64,000 nucleotides of DNA from Nyssa sinensis (taxonomy: Eukaryota; Streptophyta; Magnoliopsida; Cornales; Nyssaceae), in assembly GCA_008638375.1 (NCBI GenBank), contig CM018046.1, positions 37,501 to 101,500 on the forward strand, read 5' to 3'. A program made the translations under genes and the position numbers. Numbering within the stretch: position 1 is the stretch's first letter; the number at the start of each line of letters is the position of its first letter. Shown one piece after another: positions 12,137-25,280 of the stretch. Under the pieces are notes generated by a model. That model had not been told where the DNA came from. It worked only from the letters and a program-made list of their open reading frames with translations, and ran no database searches.

Positions 12137-12334
12137 TAGGATTCCCTTAGTAACGGTGAGGGAACCGTAAATAGCCTAGCTTGAAAATCGTGTGGCCACG
12201 CCATTCGATTTGTAGTATGAAGAAGCATCCTCAGCGACGGACCTGGCCCAAGTCTCTTGGAAAGGGGCGCTGGAGAGGGTGAGAGCCCTATTGTGCTCGG
12301 ACCTTGTTGCACCACGAGGTACTGTCTACGAGTT

Positions 12335-12365
<31 letters not shown>

Positions 12366-12600
12366 AGTAAATTCCGTCCAAGGCTAAATACGGGTGAGAG
12401 ACCGATAGTAAACAAGTACCGTGAGGGAAAGATGAAAAGGAATTTGAAAAGAGAGTCAAAGAGTGCTTGGAATTGTTGGGAGGGAAACGGATGGGGGCTG
12501 GCGATGCGCCCCGGTCGGATGTGGAACGGTGACAAGCCGGTCTGCCAATCGGCTCGGAGCATGGACTGATGCGGATTGGAAGGGCTGCCAAATCCGGCTC
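12060..12600 (+). rRNA. 25S rRNA gene fragment, 5' end, sense orientation (non-functional)
   Basis: It begins at the ITS2/25S junction (GACCCCAGGTCAGGCGGGA) and follows the start of plant 25S rRNA: GTTTAAGCATATCAATAAGC, the GAGGAAAAGAAACTTAC segment, and the D2 region with GGCGATGCGCCCCGGTCGG and AACGGTGACAAGCCGG. Many C-to-T and G-to-A changes (for example ACCCGC to ACCTGT) show it is a decayed pseudogene copy. It covers roughly the first 540 nt of 25S and then joins an inverted fragment. It is an isolated insertion next to a gypsy remnant, not part of an rDNA repeat. Confidence 0.95.
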
Positions 12601-12601
12601 C

Positions 12602-12788
12602 GGCTCCCCCTATCTTACACCTCTCAAGTCATTTCACAAAGTCGGACTAGAGTCGAGCTCAGTAGGGTTTTTTTTCCCTGCTGATTCTGCTAAGGCCGTT
12701 CCTTTGGTTGTGGTTTCATTGGATAGTAGACAGGGACAGTGGGAATCTCGGTAATCCATTCATGTGTGTCACTAATTAGATAACAAGA

Positions 12789-12822
<34 letters not shown>

Positions 12823-12834
12823 TGTCGTTTACCC
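12602..12834 (-). rRNA. 25S rRNA gene fragment, internal/3' portion, antisense orientation (non-functional)
   Basis: Read on the minus strand this is a later part of 25S rRNA: GGGTAAACGACAGGAGTAAC, TATGACTCTCTTAAGGTAGC, TCTAATTAGTGACACACATG, GAGATTCCCACTGTCCCTGT, CTCTAGTCCGACTTTGTGAA and ATGACTTGAGAGGTGT. It joins the sense 5' fragment near 12600 head to head, with the central part of 25S missing. Transitions are frequent. On the far side (about 12835) rRNA similarity ends abruptly. Confidence 0.93.
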
Positions 12835-15800
12835 ACTCTCTTCAAATACTACTAAATCAATCTTATTACTAAAACTGACATTTATACCCCCATCCACATG
12901 AACTTTTACTCCAAGGGGACTTTCAAGTCCATGTCGGTTACAAGGAAATTAAACACAGATGGGTTCCCAAATCCTCCTCCACCACTTAAACCGAGCTACC
13001 GCAAGAGACTCGCTCACTTACTCACCCTCCTACCCAACAACGCTTTACCACTCAAGCTCTCATTCCTTTAGCTCCAATCCAAGATTCCAACTTCCTCTTT
13101 GTTAGGTCTATTAGACTATGTTTGTTGGCTAATCTATGTTGCCAAAACAATATTTGAGTTATAATTATGCAAGATATTTTCTACTATGAAAATATGATTT
13201 ACAAGCATGTTTACTAATTGTTTTGACAACCTATGGATAAAATTTAAAAATTTATTTTTATGGACATGCCATTATGTGAAATCCTATTTGGGGATACATG
13301 CCAACACTCAGGTAAGTCCTGCCGAGAGACACATGTCGGTAGATCGATAAGCAGTTAGAGATCTCTTCCATTAGGTATTCTAGTGGCCTTATAACATTTT
13401 CTATTTTGTATGTTTTTATTATAAATAATTAGGTCTTTTGTTGACCTTTTGTTCGACATGTTTCTATTTTGTCCTATTTAATTTTGTTCTGTTCATATTA
13501 ATGGGCATGATACGTTATTATATGATTTATAAGAAATGTTTCTGATTCATGATATGCAGCTCTATTCAAATCAAGTTTTAAGTATGTTATGATTTTGATA
13601 CGCAAATCTATGTTCAAACATAATGCAATTTTTATAAAGCACGTGTTTTCGATCTTTTAGAATGTTATAAAAAAATCTTATCGTTTCAAAAGTATAATTA
13701 TCCTCTTATTATTCATGATATATTTTTTCTATTTTACTATCAAAACCCATGATAGAGGCTGAAATTATTCATTGAGCTTTGTTTAGCTCATTCCATTTTC
13801 CCAACATTTTAGGAATAGAAGAATACACAAATGTAATAGACTTGACAAGCTTGAAATAGAAAATAAAGCCCAACAGTCCAATGCTTGTGAAAGGTTACTA
13901 TAGATGTAGAGTATAAGTACACAAGATAAGTAACTATTATTTGGGAAGCTGATCAAGGAAAGTACTAGACTGGCCTAAGTTGTAGTTGTTGAATAAAAAA
14001 ATAGTTGGCCACGGTCAGTTGTGAAGGAAATCATTAATTGTGTTCTGATTAGGTGTGATTGTATTAATTTGGATTAGTGTGTTATTATGAAGTTGTAAAA
14101 CTTACGCTTCTACAGATAATAGAAAATAATTCCCATGCAACACATTTGATTCTATTATGAAGGCCTTCGACCCGATCGCGTTATGAATTTTGTAAAGGGC
14201 GGACCTAGGGTGTGACAAGTTCGTTACCTTCCCTTCTTTTTTTATATCTGAGTGCCAAAAAGATGTAGTTTCATCTTACCTATTTATTAGCTTGACTTGA
14301 ACTTGACATGGACTAAATTCATGAGCTGAGACCCGACGTAGGGAGGTTGTCTTCCCCACCTAGCGATTGTTACTGTAGTGCCATGAAACCCTAATTATCA
14401 TAGTGCATTTTCTCTATAATGTTTTTTTGCATATTTTTCGATTTAAATTGTTATAATCATTTAGTTTTAATATGTAAACAAAATTTATGTGATTAAAGAG
14501 CATCAAAACTAAATAAAATTGCAAGAACCGTACCTCCCTTATAAACCTACAACTTTCTTTTTTTCCTCATTTTCTCGGTGATTTAACATTGTTTTTGTCA
14601 CTATGCTCATTTTTTTGAGGTGTTTTAAGTGTCCTAAATAGTGAAAACAAGTTTGGTGACCATTTAATGGAAACCCAGTTTACATGCCATGACTTGTAAT
14701 TGAGGTTTTCTACCTTGTTTCTCATTGACTCCTTCTCATTTTTTTGCCTATAATTTTGTTTTTGTAGGGGATAGTTGCCCCAATCGTCAAAATTTAGTTT
14801 AGTCCCCATTTCACAAAGACCTAATTTTACAATTACTTTCTCTATCTATGGTTTCCTGGTTAGAAACATAAATTAAATCAAAGCAGTTAGAAACCAAAAA
14901 AAATTTAACCTATACGTTTTTGCAAATCACAAGTAATTAAGAATAATATACTATAAAATAAAATTATATTAACCTGAAGAAGATGAATCATTGATTGAAG
15001 AAAAATATCAATATACCTTTAGATCTTCACTCCTATTTCCCTCTTGGAATCCATACAAGCACTTGAGAGTGGATCTCCAAAATTGAATTGAATCAAGGAA
15101 CTAAGATAGATGACCATACTATAGAAAGTAAAATATTAACTCAAGACTATTTAACTGTATACAGCTCTAAGAAATTGTCCATGTATTACTATTCAAAATA
15201 GACGGTTGCTGCTACCTAAAAATATTGTCGCAGACAAATTTCAAGACGATCACCATATGTTTGACATGTTGGTATCTCACATAAAAGCATTTTTTTTTTC
15301 TCTTTGCTTCATGTAATCCCACATTAACAAAATTCCAAAATCCGAATAAACACATCAGATGTTACAACTAGGGCCCCAAAGACCCAAGTAGTGATATGAA
15401 AACAACATAGAAACTTTATAACTAATTAAGTTTTGAGATTATTTTTATTAGTTCCAAATAGGGGGTATTTCCTTATTTACATTACAATTTCTTAAGTAAA
15501 TAAAAAGAAAATTAAATAAAACTGTTTACTTAAATGATAATTAATGTAAAATTTGAATTTTTTCCATTTCAGTCAACTGTTTAGTTAATTGAGTCTAGTT
15601 TTCAATATACTGATTCTCCCATTTAATAGACTGAAAGTTCGGGATTGTTGTGTTATTTAGATTCTGTTAATTCCAGTCGACTGGTTCTTCCTTTTAGTCG
15701 ATTGAACCGGTCGTCCAACACCTGAACATGTTATTTTTATGACTTTTTCATTCCACCTATTTTTTTCCCCGTACCTTAAACTTTCTTTTTCATTCGTTTT
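12835..15800. other. Unassigned intergenic DNA
   Basis: No gene recognised. About 12836-13090 is relatively C-rich and may be the original flank of the rRNA insertion. The phrase 'gggcggacctagggtgtgaca' near 14197-14217 looks like an LTR 3' end, but no partner was found. Around 15660-15715 'cagtcgactgg' and 'agtcgattgaaccgg' motifs recur, as seen in some copia leader or LTR sequences. Confidence 0.3.
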
Positions 15801-17799
15801 ACGATCCTATATCAAAGCATGCATTCCAAAATTCATACACCAATATGCTCTTTCAAGAATCAAGTTTCAAACATAGAATTTATAAGAGTCCAAAAATAAG
15901 TCAAGTCCCTTGTAATGTCTACATCACCATTAAGCTTCTAAGTTATATACATTGTAGCTACAATATACATAATCCATTCCAAGGAAACATATATTCAAAC
16001 AAGTTTCCAAAAAGGTGTAATGATGTTTTAGTATACCAAAAAAGTAAATATTTTTCAAAAATAGCATGGTAGTGGTTCTTCAACTCGCGGCCATTTCTAT
16101 GCCCACTCCTGCATCTGGTAGAGGTCAGTACAATAACACCAGTAAGAGAAATCTAAACAGAGATAAACAAATGTGATGTCACGTGTATGCTTGTGCATGT
16201 GTAATGGAACACAAGAGATCATAGAGCAATGTTCATAACAAGGAAATAATTCAATAAGGAGTAAGGTTTCACATTCAATAGTTATAATTTACTAAAAAGA
16301 AAACACCGAGCAATTTCACTAAGTAAGAGCTGATTTATGGAGATTTCATAATTCATTCTAGTCATTCCGATTATCTAGTTTTCCCCTATCAACTCTCAAG
16401 TCTTAATCCTAAGACTAATTTCCTAGTTGACCCCCTAGTAAGTCGTGTGCTTTATGGGCTATTAATCCGATGGAGACATACGACCACCTACGAGGTTTAC
16501 AACTCAAAAGCCAATGAAAAACACCATCCTGAACACAATGAAAACCCCGGGTAAGCGAAATCTCACCACACTCAAGAGCACATAAAAGACGTAATCCCAT
16601 TTCAAGCCCCAAATGTTCATTTTTTTTTCCTTTTTCAATAACAAACTAATTCAAGGGCATTCCATTTACATTCATATTCACAATTTACTTTTATTTCACT
16701 AATATAGTCAATTCATTCACGCAACTATGAACAAGCACCACTTTTTAACATAAATAGCCATTTAGGGATTTTCACAAACATTTGGCATGCAAGAGGTATT
16801 TTCATGTGTATAGCATACAAACTCACATCCCAAATTCACCATGTAAATCTTTTTGCATTAAACCGAGAGTTACACACATAATAAGATAGCATAAAAAGAA
16901 GATGTGTTGTGAAAATAATACACATATTACATGAATGTTCATGATACATGCAGCATATGCCCTAACATGAACAATATGAGTAACTCTATAGGAAGAGATG
17001 AAATAATGCATGATAAATCTATCTACACAAGTTCTACACATAGGTTTAGAAATTCCTACTTTGTTCCTTGAAGATTTCGCAAACCCTAATCTTGTCTTTG
17101 TTGATTTTGGTGAGATTCCTTCCAACCTTAATCTCCAAAAGCGAGAATAAAATGCCTTACACACACTCTAGCACTTGATGGTGTTGATTCCCTTTCCAAC
17201 CCAAGGAAAATCCAAGAAGTTGTAGAGAAAAGGAAGAGAAAATGAGAAGAAACCCTAAGCTCCTTTTTTTTTTTTTTTTTTTTTTTTCAGCCGTGAATAA
17301 AGAAAGTGAGTTGTGTGTATGCATCAATAAGGACTTAGTGGTTTTATGTTTATGCATCAATAAATCCATGGCTAGAAATATTAACTCAGGTTGAAAAAAT
17401 CAAAGGACCAAAAGAAAAAGCCTGAAAGATAATAGCAAACACACAAAATGAAAAATCAAGAGTGGAAGGAAAGGGCTACCTTTGGGCTAGTGTGTATGAT
17501 TTTAATGAAAATCCTTTGAAAAGAGCAGCCTACTCAATTGTGTGAAAGACGCCTTGCAAAAGGTGAGAAATGTGCAATTCAAATTGCAAAAATTTGGCTT
17601 TGAAGTTAAGAGGGAGTTCTGATTAGAAATGATAAAAAATTCCTAAGTTGATTGACTATGGTTGTTTGCTAATATTTTTGTGTAAATCATTCAACACCAT
17701 AAAGTCAATCTTTAAATAAGAACATCACATGATTGAAGCTTACTACATATGTCTACACATCATGGTTGAGTGAGCAGAGAGTTAGGTTACATGGGCTTA
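15801..17799. other. Unassigned, probably retrotransposon-derived DNA
   Basis: No convincing coding region. A run of about 24 T at 17264-17287 precedes 'cagccgtga', and short open frames around it are low-complexity. Text near 16400-16620 and 17000-17250 has the look of LTR sequence in minus orientation, but no pair or terminus could be established. Confidence 0.3.
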
Positions 17800-20025
17800 T
17801 GTCAAATCCCATAATCCACCCTATGTGGATTAAGGATAATAACTAGCCAGATAGGCACCTAGACAATACATTAACCCCTATGTAACATATTGATGACTGT
17901 CTACCCGAATGCCTCTTAACATGTCCAAATAGATTGTATTCAGTTATATAATACGTGCAATGAAAATCTGTGTCTGTAAAAATTTTCTTTAATGCAATTA
18001 TACTTGGTAGAGCATAACTAAAATTTACATGAGAGTTATATGACATAAGCCCATCAATTCATTACATGTAAATATCTAACTATTACAACAATGATAACAT
18101 TAAACATGTTTTGGTCTTCTCTAAACTATCACGTTACTATGGTATTCATTACTTCAAGTTGATACCTCTATGGCTGAAATACTAAACGTTTTTCTTATCT
18201 AAAGTCTCTATAATCATCCTGGCTTATGCACCTACTTCTGTAACCTCCTGGTTCTTCTTGAAAAACTATAGGATAAAATCCTATGAGCTTATTAAAAAGC
18301 TCATGAGTAACTCCAATCCCTCGTCATGGGTTTCTAGAAACCCATTTTTATAAACCTTTTATAGCTTTCATAAATTTTCATAACTTTTATAAAACATTCA
18401 TGACTCTCATAGATAGTAGTTAAGGAAATCATTATTTGAATCTATTGGCATTCTTTTCATAAAACAATAAAGACATGTTGTAATTGTTACATAAGGGTTC
18501 ATGCCAGTTTAGTTTTGCAAAGTATCATTTCGTCATGCATTCTATAACAATGGAAGAGAAATAGGTAAGTATGTATCACATGCCAAAATATCTTTATAAC
18601 GTATGTCCCTAGGGATCGTCATTGTCACCTCGGTGACCATCTATGTAATTTAGAGCTCCGGGCTTACATAGCCCCTTCCGAATTCTGACTCTTAGCAAAG
18701 TCCTTGTTATTTAAATCAATAAATGGTTTATTAGCTCTTATCCCCCAGTAGGGTCTATACAGTAAGTAATACTAAAAACATGTTTTACAAAACATTCATA
18801 GCTATCCATGCATTAAAACATTTAAGAATGATATTTATAAAGCATGTCATTCAAAACTTTATTATGATAATAAAACATTTGCATAAAATTGTAAAGCATA
18901 GCATGCAAATGTAAGAAGACAATAAAAGAACTGTAATCAATTGAAAAGCCTCCATTTCAGGGTTCAAGGTTACTCACCTGCGGTCTAGTGTCCACAGTCA
19001 TTCCTTTATTTGTTTACTTGATATGCCTCAATATTCCTCTTATTTTATTTCTTTGTTGATGATCCTAAAATATAGATCATAATACATCGATATTATATCA
19101 ATATAGTACTCAACTTAATCTTTGTTTACTTAGTGTTCTTAGTCTCTTTTGGACTTAGTCTTACTGTTTAAGACTCTCTTATGGTCTTTAATTAGGGTTC
19201 CTAATACTTCTTAGTTCATCGTGTGCTTTATTTTAGCCTTTAAGGGCATTTTGGTCATTTATCATTTTATGTCTCATGTCATTTGGTTCATTATTTGCCT
19301 AAACGGACATTAGTTTTTATTCCAGGCAGTCTTTTAATCATAAGGTAGGTCCCTCTTTTACTCTCTGAGTTCATTTGATTGCTTACTTAATCCTTAGAGG
19401 TAGTTTGGTCATTTTACCGTTCAGAACCCATGTTTTAGGCACTCAATTTTCTCAAACAGAGTTCAATTCCAGACTCAGAAGCTCTTTTGTATGTTGATAT
19501 AGGTTTCTCTTTACTTTATATACTCTTCTAATAGATTCATTAAGTCTTAGGGATGTATTTGATATTTTTTCAATTTTTTATCGAGTCTTATTTCCCTTCA
19601 AAAGACGTCACCGTTACATCCAGAAAGTCGAAGACAATCAATTTAGGCTTTTCTGAATCTTAATTAGCCTATCTATGACTTATATTAAGTCTAAAGGCGT
19701 TTTCATAATTTTACACTTTCGTGCGAGATTCCGTTCGGGTACCTAGATGTTCAGTTTGACCTTACTGTTAGGTTTAGAACGTCTAAAAATGTTAAGCATG
19801 CCTCTCTTTATATTTTTCAGTCTATTTGTTAGCCAGTACAACAATAAGGGCAGTTTGTGAATTATACATTTCTATGTGTCTGCATATTCGGTACCTCGTT
19901 TGACTAAACGGATTCCAGTGTCGAGTCTAAAATGTCAAAAAATGTTAAGGTAGGTACTTCCATAGTCACCGAGGTTTAATTGGTAGCTTAATAAATGCAT
20001 TAGGACACAATTAAAATTATTCCAG
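17800..20025 (-). mobile_element. LTR-derived sequence, minus orientation (3' flank of the Tekay-like element)
   Basis: Several landmarks are reverse complements of the 34.4-39.5 kb LTR. The 'gagcttattaaaaagctcatgagtaa' patch at 18287-18312 mirrors 'ttactcactgggcttatttaagctcac' at 38939. Repeated 'ggcattttggtcattt' type patches (19244-19262, 19400) mirror its 'aatgaccaaaatgcccc' units. The possible LTR end is TGTCAAATCCC at 17800. It is interrupted at 20025 by a solo LTR and resumes at 22767. Assignment to the 3' LTR of the gypsy at 25.9-30.4 kb is an inference. Confidence 0.5.
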
Positions 20026-22766
20026 TGTACAGATTTGAAAAATCAGGATAAATTTTTCATTTTTCCTAGTAGGGCACTATACATGCATCATTTAAACATA
20101 AGTCATGTTTAGAAGTATAATTTGAGTATTCCATAGAAGGAAAATATGCTTAAAATGTTAAAATACACCTCTTGTGAGAATTTGAGCCTAATCAGATAGT
20201 TTAAAAAATGGATAAAAAAGGGCATTCTAGGTGGCCCGAGTGGACTCGGCTGCACCCGCTAATAGGCGAAAATAAATTTTTTGAAAAAATATCATTTAAA
20301 ATAATTTTAAGAATTTTGGTTGAAGCAAAATGTGGAATTGAGGCATTTCTGGATGGGTTGTAGTATAATGGGGTCCCGCGACTCATTAAGGGCAAAATGG
20401 TCTTTTCACCTCTTAGCCTCTTTAGTATAAATACAGGCCTTGAGAGTTAAATTTCTCAGAATTGGTCTGAGAAAACACAATAGGTCGTGCTTGGAGAGAA
20501 AAAGTGAGAAAAACCTAGGTTTTTCAACTTTCTACTTTTCAAAACTCATCTCTAGCCTTGGAATTTCATAAGGCTTCCTTCTAGGAAGTTCTCCATCACG
20601 AGGGCTACATTTTTACCAATTAGTTCAGCTGCAAAGCGAGCATGTACAACTCCCTAGGGTTGAGAAAAACCCTTTTAGGTATGATATTTTGCTAAGTAAA
20701 GAATAGAGTTAAGTTTAAGAGTGTTTTTTTATGTTAATTGTATGACTTACATGCTTACTTGTTGTTAGAAAACTACCTAGCATATAGTTACTTTGAAAAC
20801 CTAGTGTTGGTACCTTGTGTACTTATGTATTCTTTGAGAATTTGGTGAAGTGATGAACGTGTAACTTAAATATATGTATAATTCATTGCATTCTAGTTTA
20901 TGTTCATATAGACAAAATCTTGTAGTTTGAAAGTGATGTTTTGCTCAATGTATTGGTACTTCGTGTACTTGTGTAATTTTTGAGAATTTGGTAAGGTTGT
21001 GAATATGTAACATGATTATATGTGTAATTGATTGGATTATATGCTATGTTCATGTAGACAAAGTTTTATGGTTTAAAAGTTATACTTTGCTTTATGTATG
21101 ATGCATTATTTAAGGCACACTTCATGAGTTTGATAAATGCGTCATTGGAATTGCATAGAAAAATCAAGGCATGTTGGCATGTTGTGAATCTTTGGAAACA
21201 TGGTGTGTGTTGAGCACTTTAGTGCTATGCATTATGAGGGTGTAGATCATGTGATAAAAAAATCAAAATTGGCCATTGGTACTCGCGTTCCAACGAGGAC
21301 GGACCGTGAAGCGAGACATATGATTGATACTTGCGTTTCAACGAGGAAAGACCGTGAAGCATGACATGTGTTGGGCATAGAGTTGCATGTGTGTGTCATG
21401 CATATTGCCATTGCATTGCATTGATGGATTGGAAGGCATATAGCTTATAAATGTTCACTTTGCACATGTCACGTCTTACCTTTGTTCTTTATATTAGCAT
21501 TATGTCATACAAGCAGTCGTGCTTACCCTATATGGGATTATATATTACAGATGAGACTCCTGGCATATGAGACTTGATAATGTCTTGAAGCATGGAGGGG
21601 AAAATGGATTTTTGAAGCATATTTGGCCTAAAGGCTACGTTTTGTATGTATGAGCATAAGCCCAAATAACTTGTGTTTAATTTGGATGATGGTGGACTAT
21701 AGGCCTTTGGCCATTTTGTAATGTAAGGGCTTAAACCCAAATGAAAAATAGAGTATTTTTGTTTAATGTGCATCACATGTATATGGTGGGAATAATGTAA
21801 GAAAAAGGACCATGATAAAGATTATATGCAAGTATGAATGTTAGTATATAAGGAATTAGGAAAGTAGGCATTGAGCCTTGAACTTACTTGATAATGTAGG
21901 TGTATGTTAAATTTTCATAAACTTGTGGCCATCGAGTGATGGTGGTTGTGCATATACTTGTATATATAAATTGTTGTAAAATATTAGGTAGAAAATGCTT
22001 AGAAAACAAAAGAAACCATGTCAAAAATTTTATGAATTAAAGAGAGTTGTTAGGTGTGTAAAATGCCCATATATAAGTGGGAAAAGTGCCAAAAAGTGGG
22101 GGTTAAAAACCTTGAGAAAGTAGGTTAAAAATTGAAAAAGTTAGCTTGCAGCACTTTGGAAAAAAATTTAGAAAAATGAGAAAACAGCTTGCAGCAAATA
22201 CATTGTTGCTACAGTAGTGAGTAAGCCACCAGCCCAACCACGAGCGCGCACGCGTGGTGCGCGCTTGCCGGTCACCTCGCGAACCACTGCTTGCGCCCTG
22301 CGCGCCGGCCCATTTGCACCTCCATGCCACCAGCCCTTGGCCATTTGTCTTAGGTCATGTTTGGCCAACCCTTTTGGGCCATGTTTGGCCAACTTTATGG
22401 GCCATGTTTGGCCACCTCCTTAGATAAATTTTCGTAGACTTCTTGACCTATTCTTGGCCTATGTCCTAGGGCATTTAGGGCCCATTTGGGCCATTGTTCC
22501 AAGGCATATTTAGAGACATTTTGGGCTATCTTGGAGACCATGCTTGAACATGACTTAGACTAATTTTGACTATTGGTTGGGAGAGATATTTGATTAGCAT
22601 TTGAAACCCATCTTGGGTAAGTCTAGTAGCAAATTTTCATTCTTAATTTTGGAGAAACATGAAAAAATAAACGTGTAATTAACTAAATCCATTTAATGGT
22701 CTTTTATTAATTTTTCTTAATTCATTTCCATTCACTCCCCGAGTTTTAGAAATTCGGGGCATGACA
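20026..22766 (+). mobile_element. Solo LTR of a Ty3/gypsy-like element, 2741 bp
   Basis: The unit starts TGTACAGATTTG and ends CGGGGCATGACA (TG...CA). It is flanked by the 5-bp duplication TCCAG at 20021-20025 and 22767-22771. Removing it rejoins 'attattccag' to 'tttgtccattta', which matches related LTR-derived text at about 23835 ('aacccagtttgtttgttcac'). The interior holds a promoter-like TATAAATA, a twice-repeated block of 'ggtactcgcgttccaacgag' type (about 21278-21365), and short repeats of 'gggccatgtttggccaac' (about 22350-22420). The second half is homologous to 54.8-56.1 kb. No coding capacity. Confidence 0.8.
20426..20433 (+). promoter_or_regulatory. TATA box of the solo LTR
   Basis: TATAAATA in the context TTTAGTATAAATACAGGCC, about 400 bp into the LTR, followed by a 'gagagttaaatttctcagaa' leader. 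This is the usual layout of an LTR promoter. Confidence 0.55.
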
Positions 22767-22931
22767 TCCAGTTTGTCCATTTATATTTTTTGGGATCTAA
22801 TTTTGTAAATCGGACTCTATTAATGAGTTTGAAACACCCAAAAACATTGGGTTAGACTCTTCTTGCATTTTAATTGACCTTCATTTGGCCTACTTTTCGC
22901 TTAAGCGCATTTTAGCATAATAAATGCATTA

Positions 22932-23412
22932 GAACAGATGCTATCACAAATAGGATTTGGCATACCCCTAAAAAACGCTCATCTAGGTTTATCCCACTAT
23001 CGGGCTCCTGAATAGCATTAGAGCTCTTTATCACATATCATGTCCTTCATGGACTAAGTGTTGGGTTTAATTCCCAATCACCGACCCGTAGGCCCAAAAG
23101 CATCTGTGAATCAGATGGACGTTGTGACTAATCATAACTCCAGGCACTCATAATAATATCATGATTATCAAAATTTCGCAGGCGATGTACATATTTGTGG
23201 AATAACAACTTCTCAGCAGTGAGAAGTATAACAATTTTTCAATATCCAAGCAAGGTATAGAAATGGATAAGTAATCACATTAGACTATTGGCAATCAAAT
23301 TCTCAAAAAATCCACAATATAGGACAAACATCAAATTATGGAAATCAACAATGTCAGGTATGTATGGAGTACAAGTTGGCAGCATCAAGGAAATAAACTG
23401 TGCCATGGCTAG
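22932..23412 (-). repeat. Direct repeat copy A (about 480 bp), partner at 31410-31882
   Basis: From 'agaacagatgctatcacaaatagg' to 'gcatcaaggaaataaac', collinear with 31410-31882 at roughly 90% identity by eye, including 'gcgatgtacatatttgtgga' and 'caatatccaagcaaggtata'. Both copies have the same orientation and flank the gypsy coding region, as LTR-internal segments would. Confidence 0.85.
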
Positions 23413-24023
23413 GAATACCACATGCTAGAGTTTGGGTTTACTTACCTCAAAATAGCTTCTCCTTATTTCCAGAGAAAATCAAGCTTTTTTTCCTTCCCTT
23501 TCGATGTCTCTATAAACTAGGAAATATTATTAAGTTTGATGTCATTCATAAACTTAATATGATTTTATTAATAAATCTATAATCTTTCAGTCTCATGTGT
23601 CGTATTTTGAGTCTATGGATTTATTTACTCCCCCTCCTGGTCGTATCCTTGTACTATTACGGTATCCTAAAAGTAACCCATTTCATATAGCAGTATTTCA
23701 AGTATTTTATTTGGCAAAACGAACTCTTCTGTTGAGTTTGAAACGTCGAAAAACTTTAAGGTACGTATTCTCGTAATTTTCAGAGGTCGTTCGGTATCTT
23801 CATTTGGCCTTTAGGACATTTTTTAGATTAACCCAGTTTGTTTGTTCACATTTTTTGAGATTTTATTTTACAATTTGGACCTCGCCATTGACTCCGGAAT
23901 GTCCAAAAATATTAGGTTGCACTGTCTTTTTATTTTATTCAGATACTAAAAATATTTTACTAATTTAAATTAATTAAATTAAATTATTTTATATTATATA
24001 TTTATTTAGGTATTATTTTAACC

Positions 24024-24121
24024 AAGTGCCTCAGTGGCACAGTGGTTCGCACACGTGGGTTAAGATTTAGACACATGCACATGTCAGGGGTTCGAAACCC
24101 ATTGACCGTAGTTTTTTTTTT
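24024..24121 (+). repeat. tRNA-related (SINE-head-like) segment with A and B boxes
   Basis: The A-box-like 'tggcacagtggttcgcac' (about 24035-24052) and the B-box-like GGGTTCGAAACCC-type sequence (24087-24100) are spaced about 40-50 bp apart and followed by a T-run (24111-24121). This is the internal RNA polymerase III promoter arrangement of tRNA-derived SINEs. A similar arrangement occurs at 25421-25485 and, inverted, at 34470-34530, so it may be part of the LTR family rather than a free SINE. Confidence 0.45.
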
Positions 24122-25242
24122 TCTGATTAGTCAAAAACCAAACAGCGAATAAGGTCTTAAGCATGGATAAGGTATCCCTGTTTAGAATATGGTTATTAAA
24201 TTAATTCTCTATCCATGTAGCCAAACACCCCAATTGCATTTTAAATAAAACCTAAAACTACGCCGTTTTGAAATATCTGCAACTGGGCCTGGGCAGGTTC
24301 CGACCCAAACCTAAAACCGACCTGAACTGACCCAAACACTATTTTTCTTCTTTGGCAAGGGTTCTGGTGTCTTCTTCGGCACCGGCGACTGTCCCTAGTG
24401 GAATTCCGACATGTTTTCAACGAGGTTCGAACCCTCATCTCACGAGGATTCCATCTATGATTTACATTTGTGCATTTGATAACCCCTAAAGCTCGAAATA
24501 GGGACTTATAAGTCGGGCTCCTGTGAGGGCCTAACTTTCTAGCGATGTGCATTTTCCCTATTTTGTGGCTTTCTGCCACTTGTTTTTGCCCTGATTTTTA
24601 CTACAAGTTCCTGAACTCCTAGGGAACACTTTCCCGATCCTAAAACCCAACAAATCAACTATTTTTACATTGGTTTAATTTTTCCCTCTCAATCTGAAAC
24701 TTACTATTTTCTCAATGGTTTCTCAGCCATTTTTAGTGATTCAAATTGCTACATGTTACATTTTTAATGCTCTTTTGAGCTAGGTAAATGGTTTGAAGCT
24801 TAAATCAAGTTTGCTCAAAAATCCCATTTTTCACAATTTCGGGTTTTCTAGTGCTATGGTTTTCCAAGCCTCAACTTCACAAATTGGTTTCTACTTTTTA
24901 TCCATCATCAACAAAGAATGCATGCATGTTATTAATATCCAGTAAATCCTAGGTTTTTGCATGGTTTTCTAGAGAGAGAACCAAATGAAAGGTTAGCGTT
25001 TACCTTCACAGTAGCTTTTCATCTTCTCCTTGGCTCAACTCCCAAATCTAGTAAATCCTAGGTTTTTGCATGGTTTTCTTCTTCTTTTTCTTATTCTTCT
25101 TCTCTTTCTATCTCACTCTCTCTCTACATGCACTCAATCACACACTAACTTCACGCACACCCCAAGTTTGCAATTGTCTGTCACAGCACTCACAAAGTCT
25201 GAATCACAACACACACACCCATGCCCTATTTATACATGTCAT

Positions 25243-25280
25243 CATGTGTGTGTATGTATATATATATATATATATATATA
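25243..25280. repeat. (GT)n(TA)n microsatellite
   Basis: 'gtgtgtgtatgta' followed by about 12 TA units. Confidence 0.95.

Noticed and set aside
12136..12754. Cluster of overlapping open frames up to 151 codons on both strands
   Set aside because: They lie entirely within the decayed 25S rRNA fragments. Frames antisense or sense to rRNA are a known source of false protein annotations.
14197..14217. Possible LTR terminus 'cctagggtgtgaca'
   Set aside because: No matching LTR start, target duplication or internal domain could be found, so it was kept only as a note in the anonymous region.
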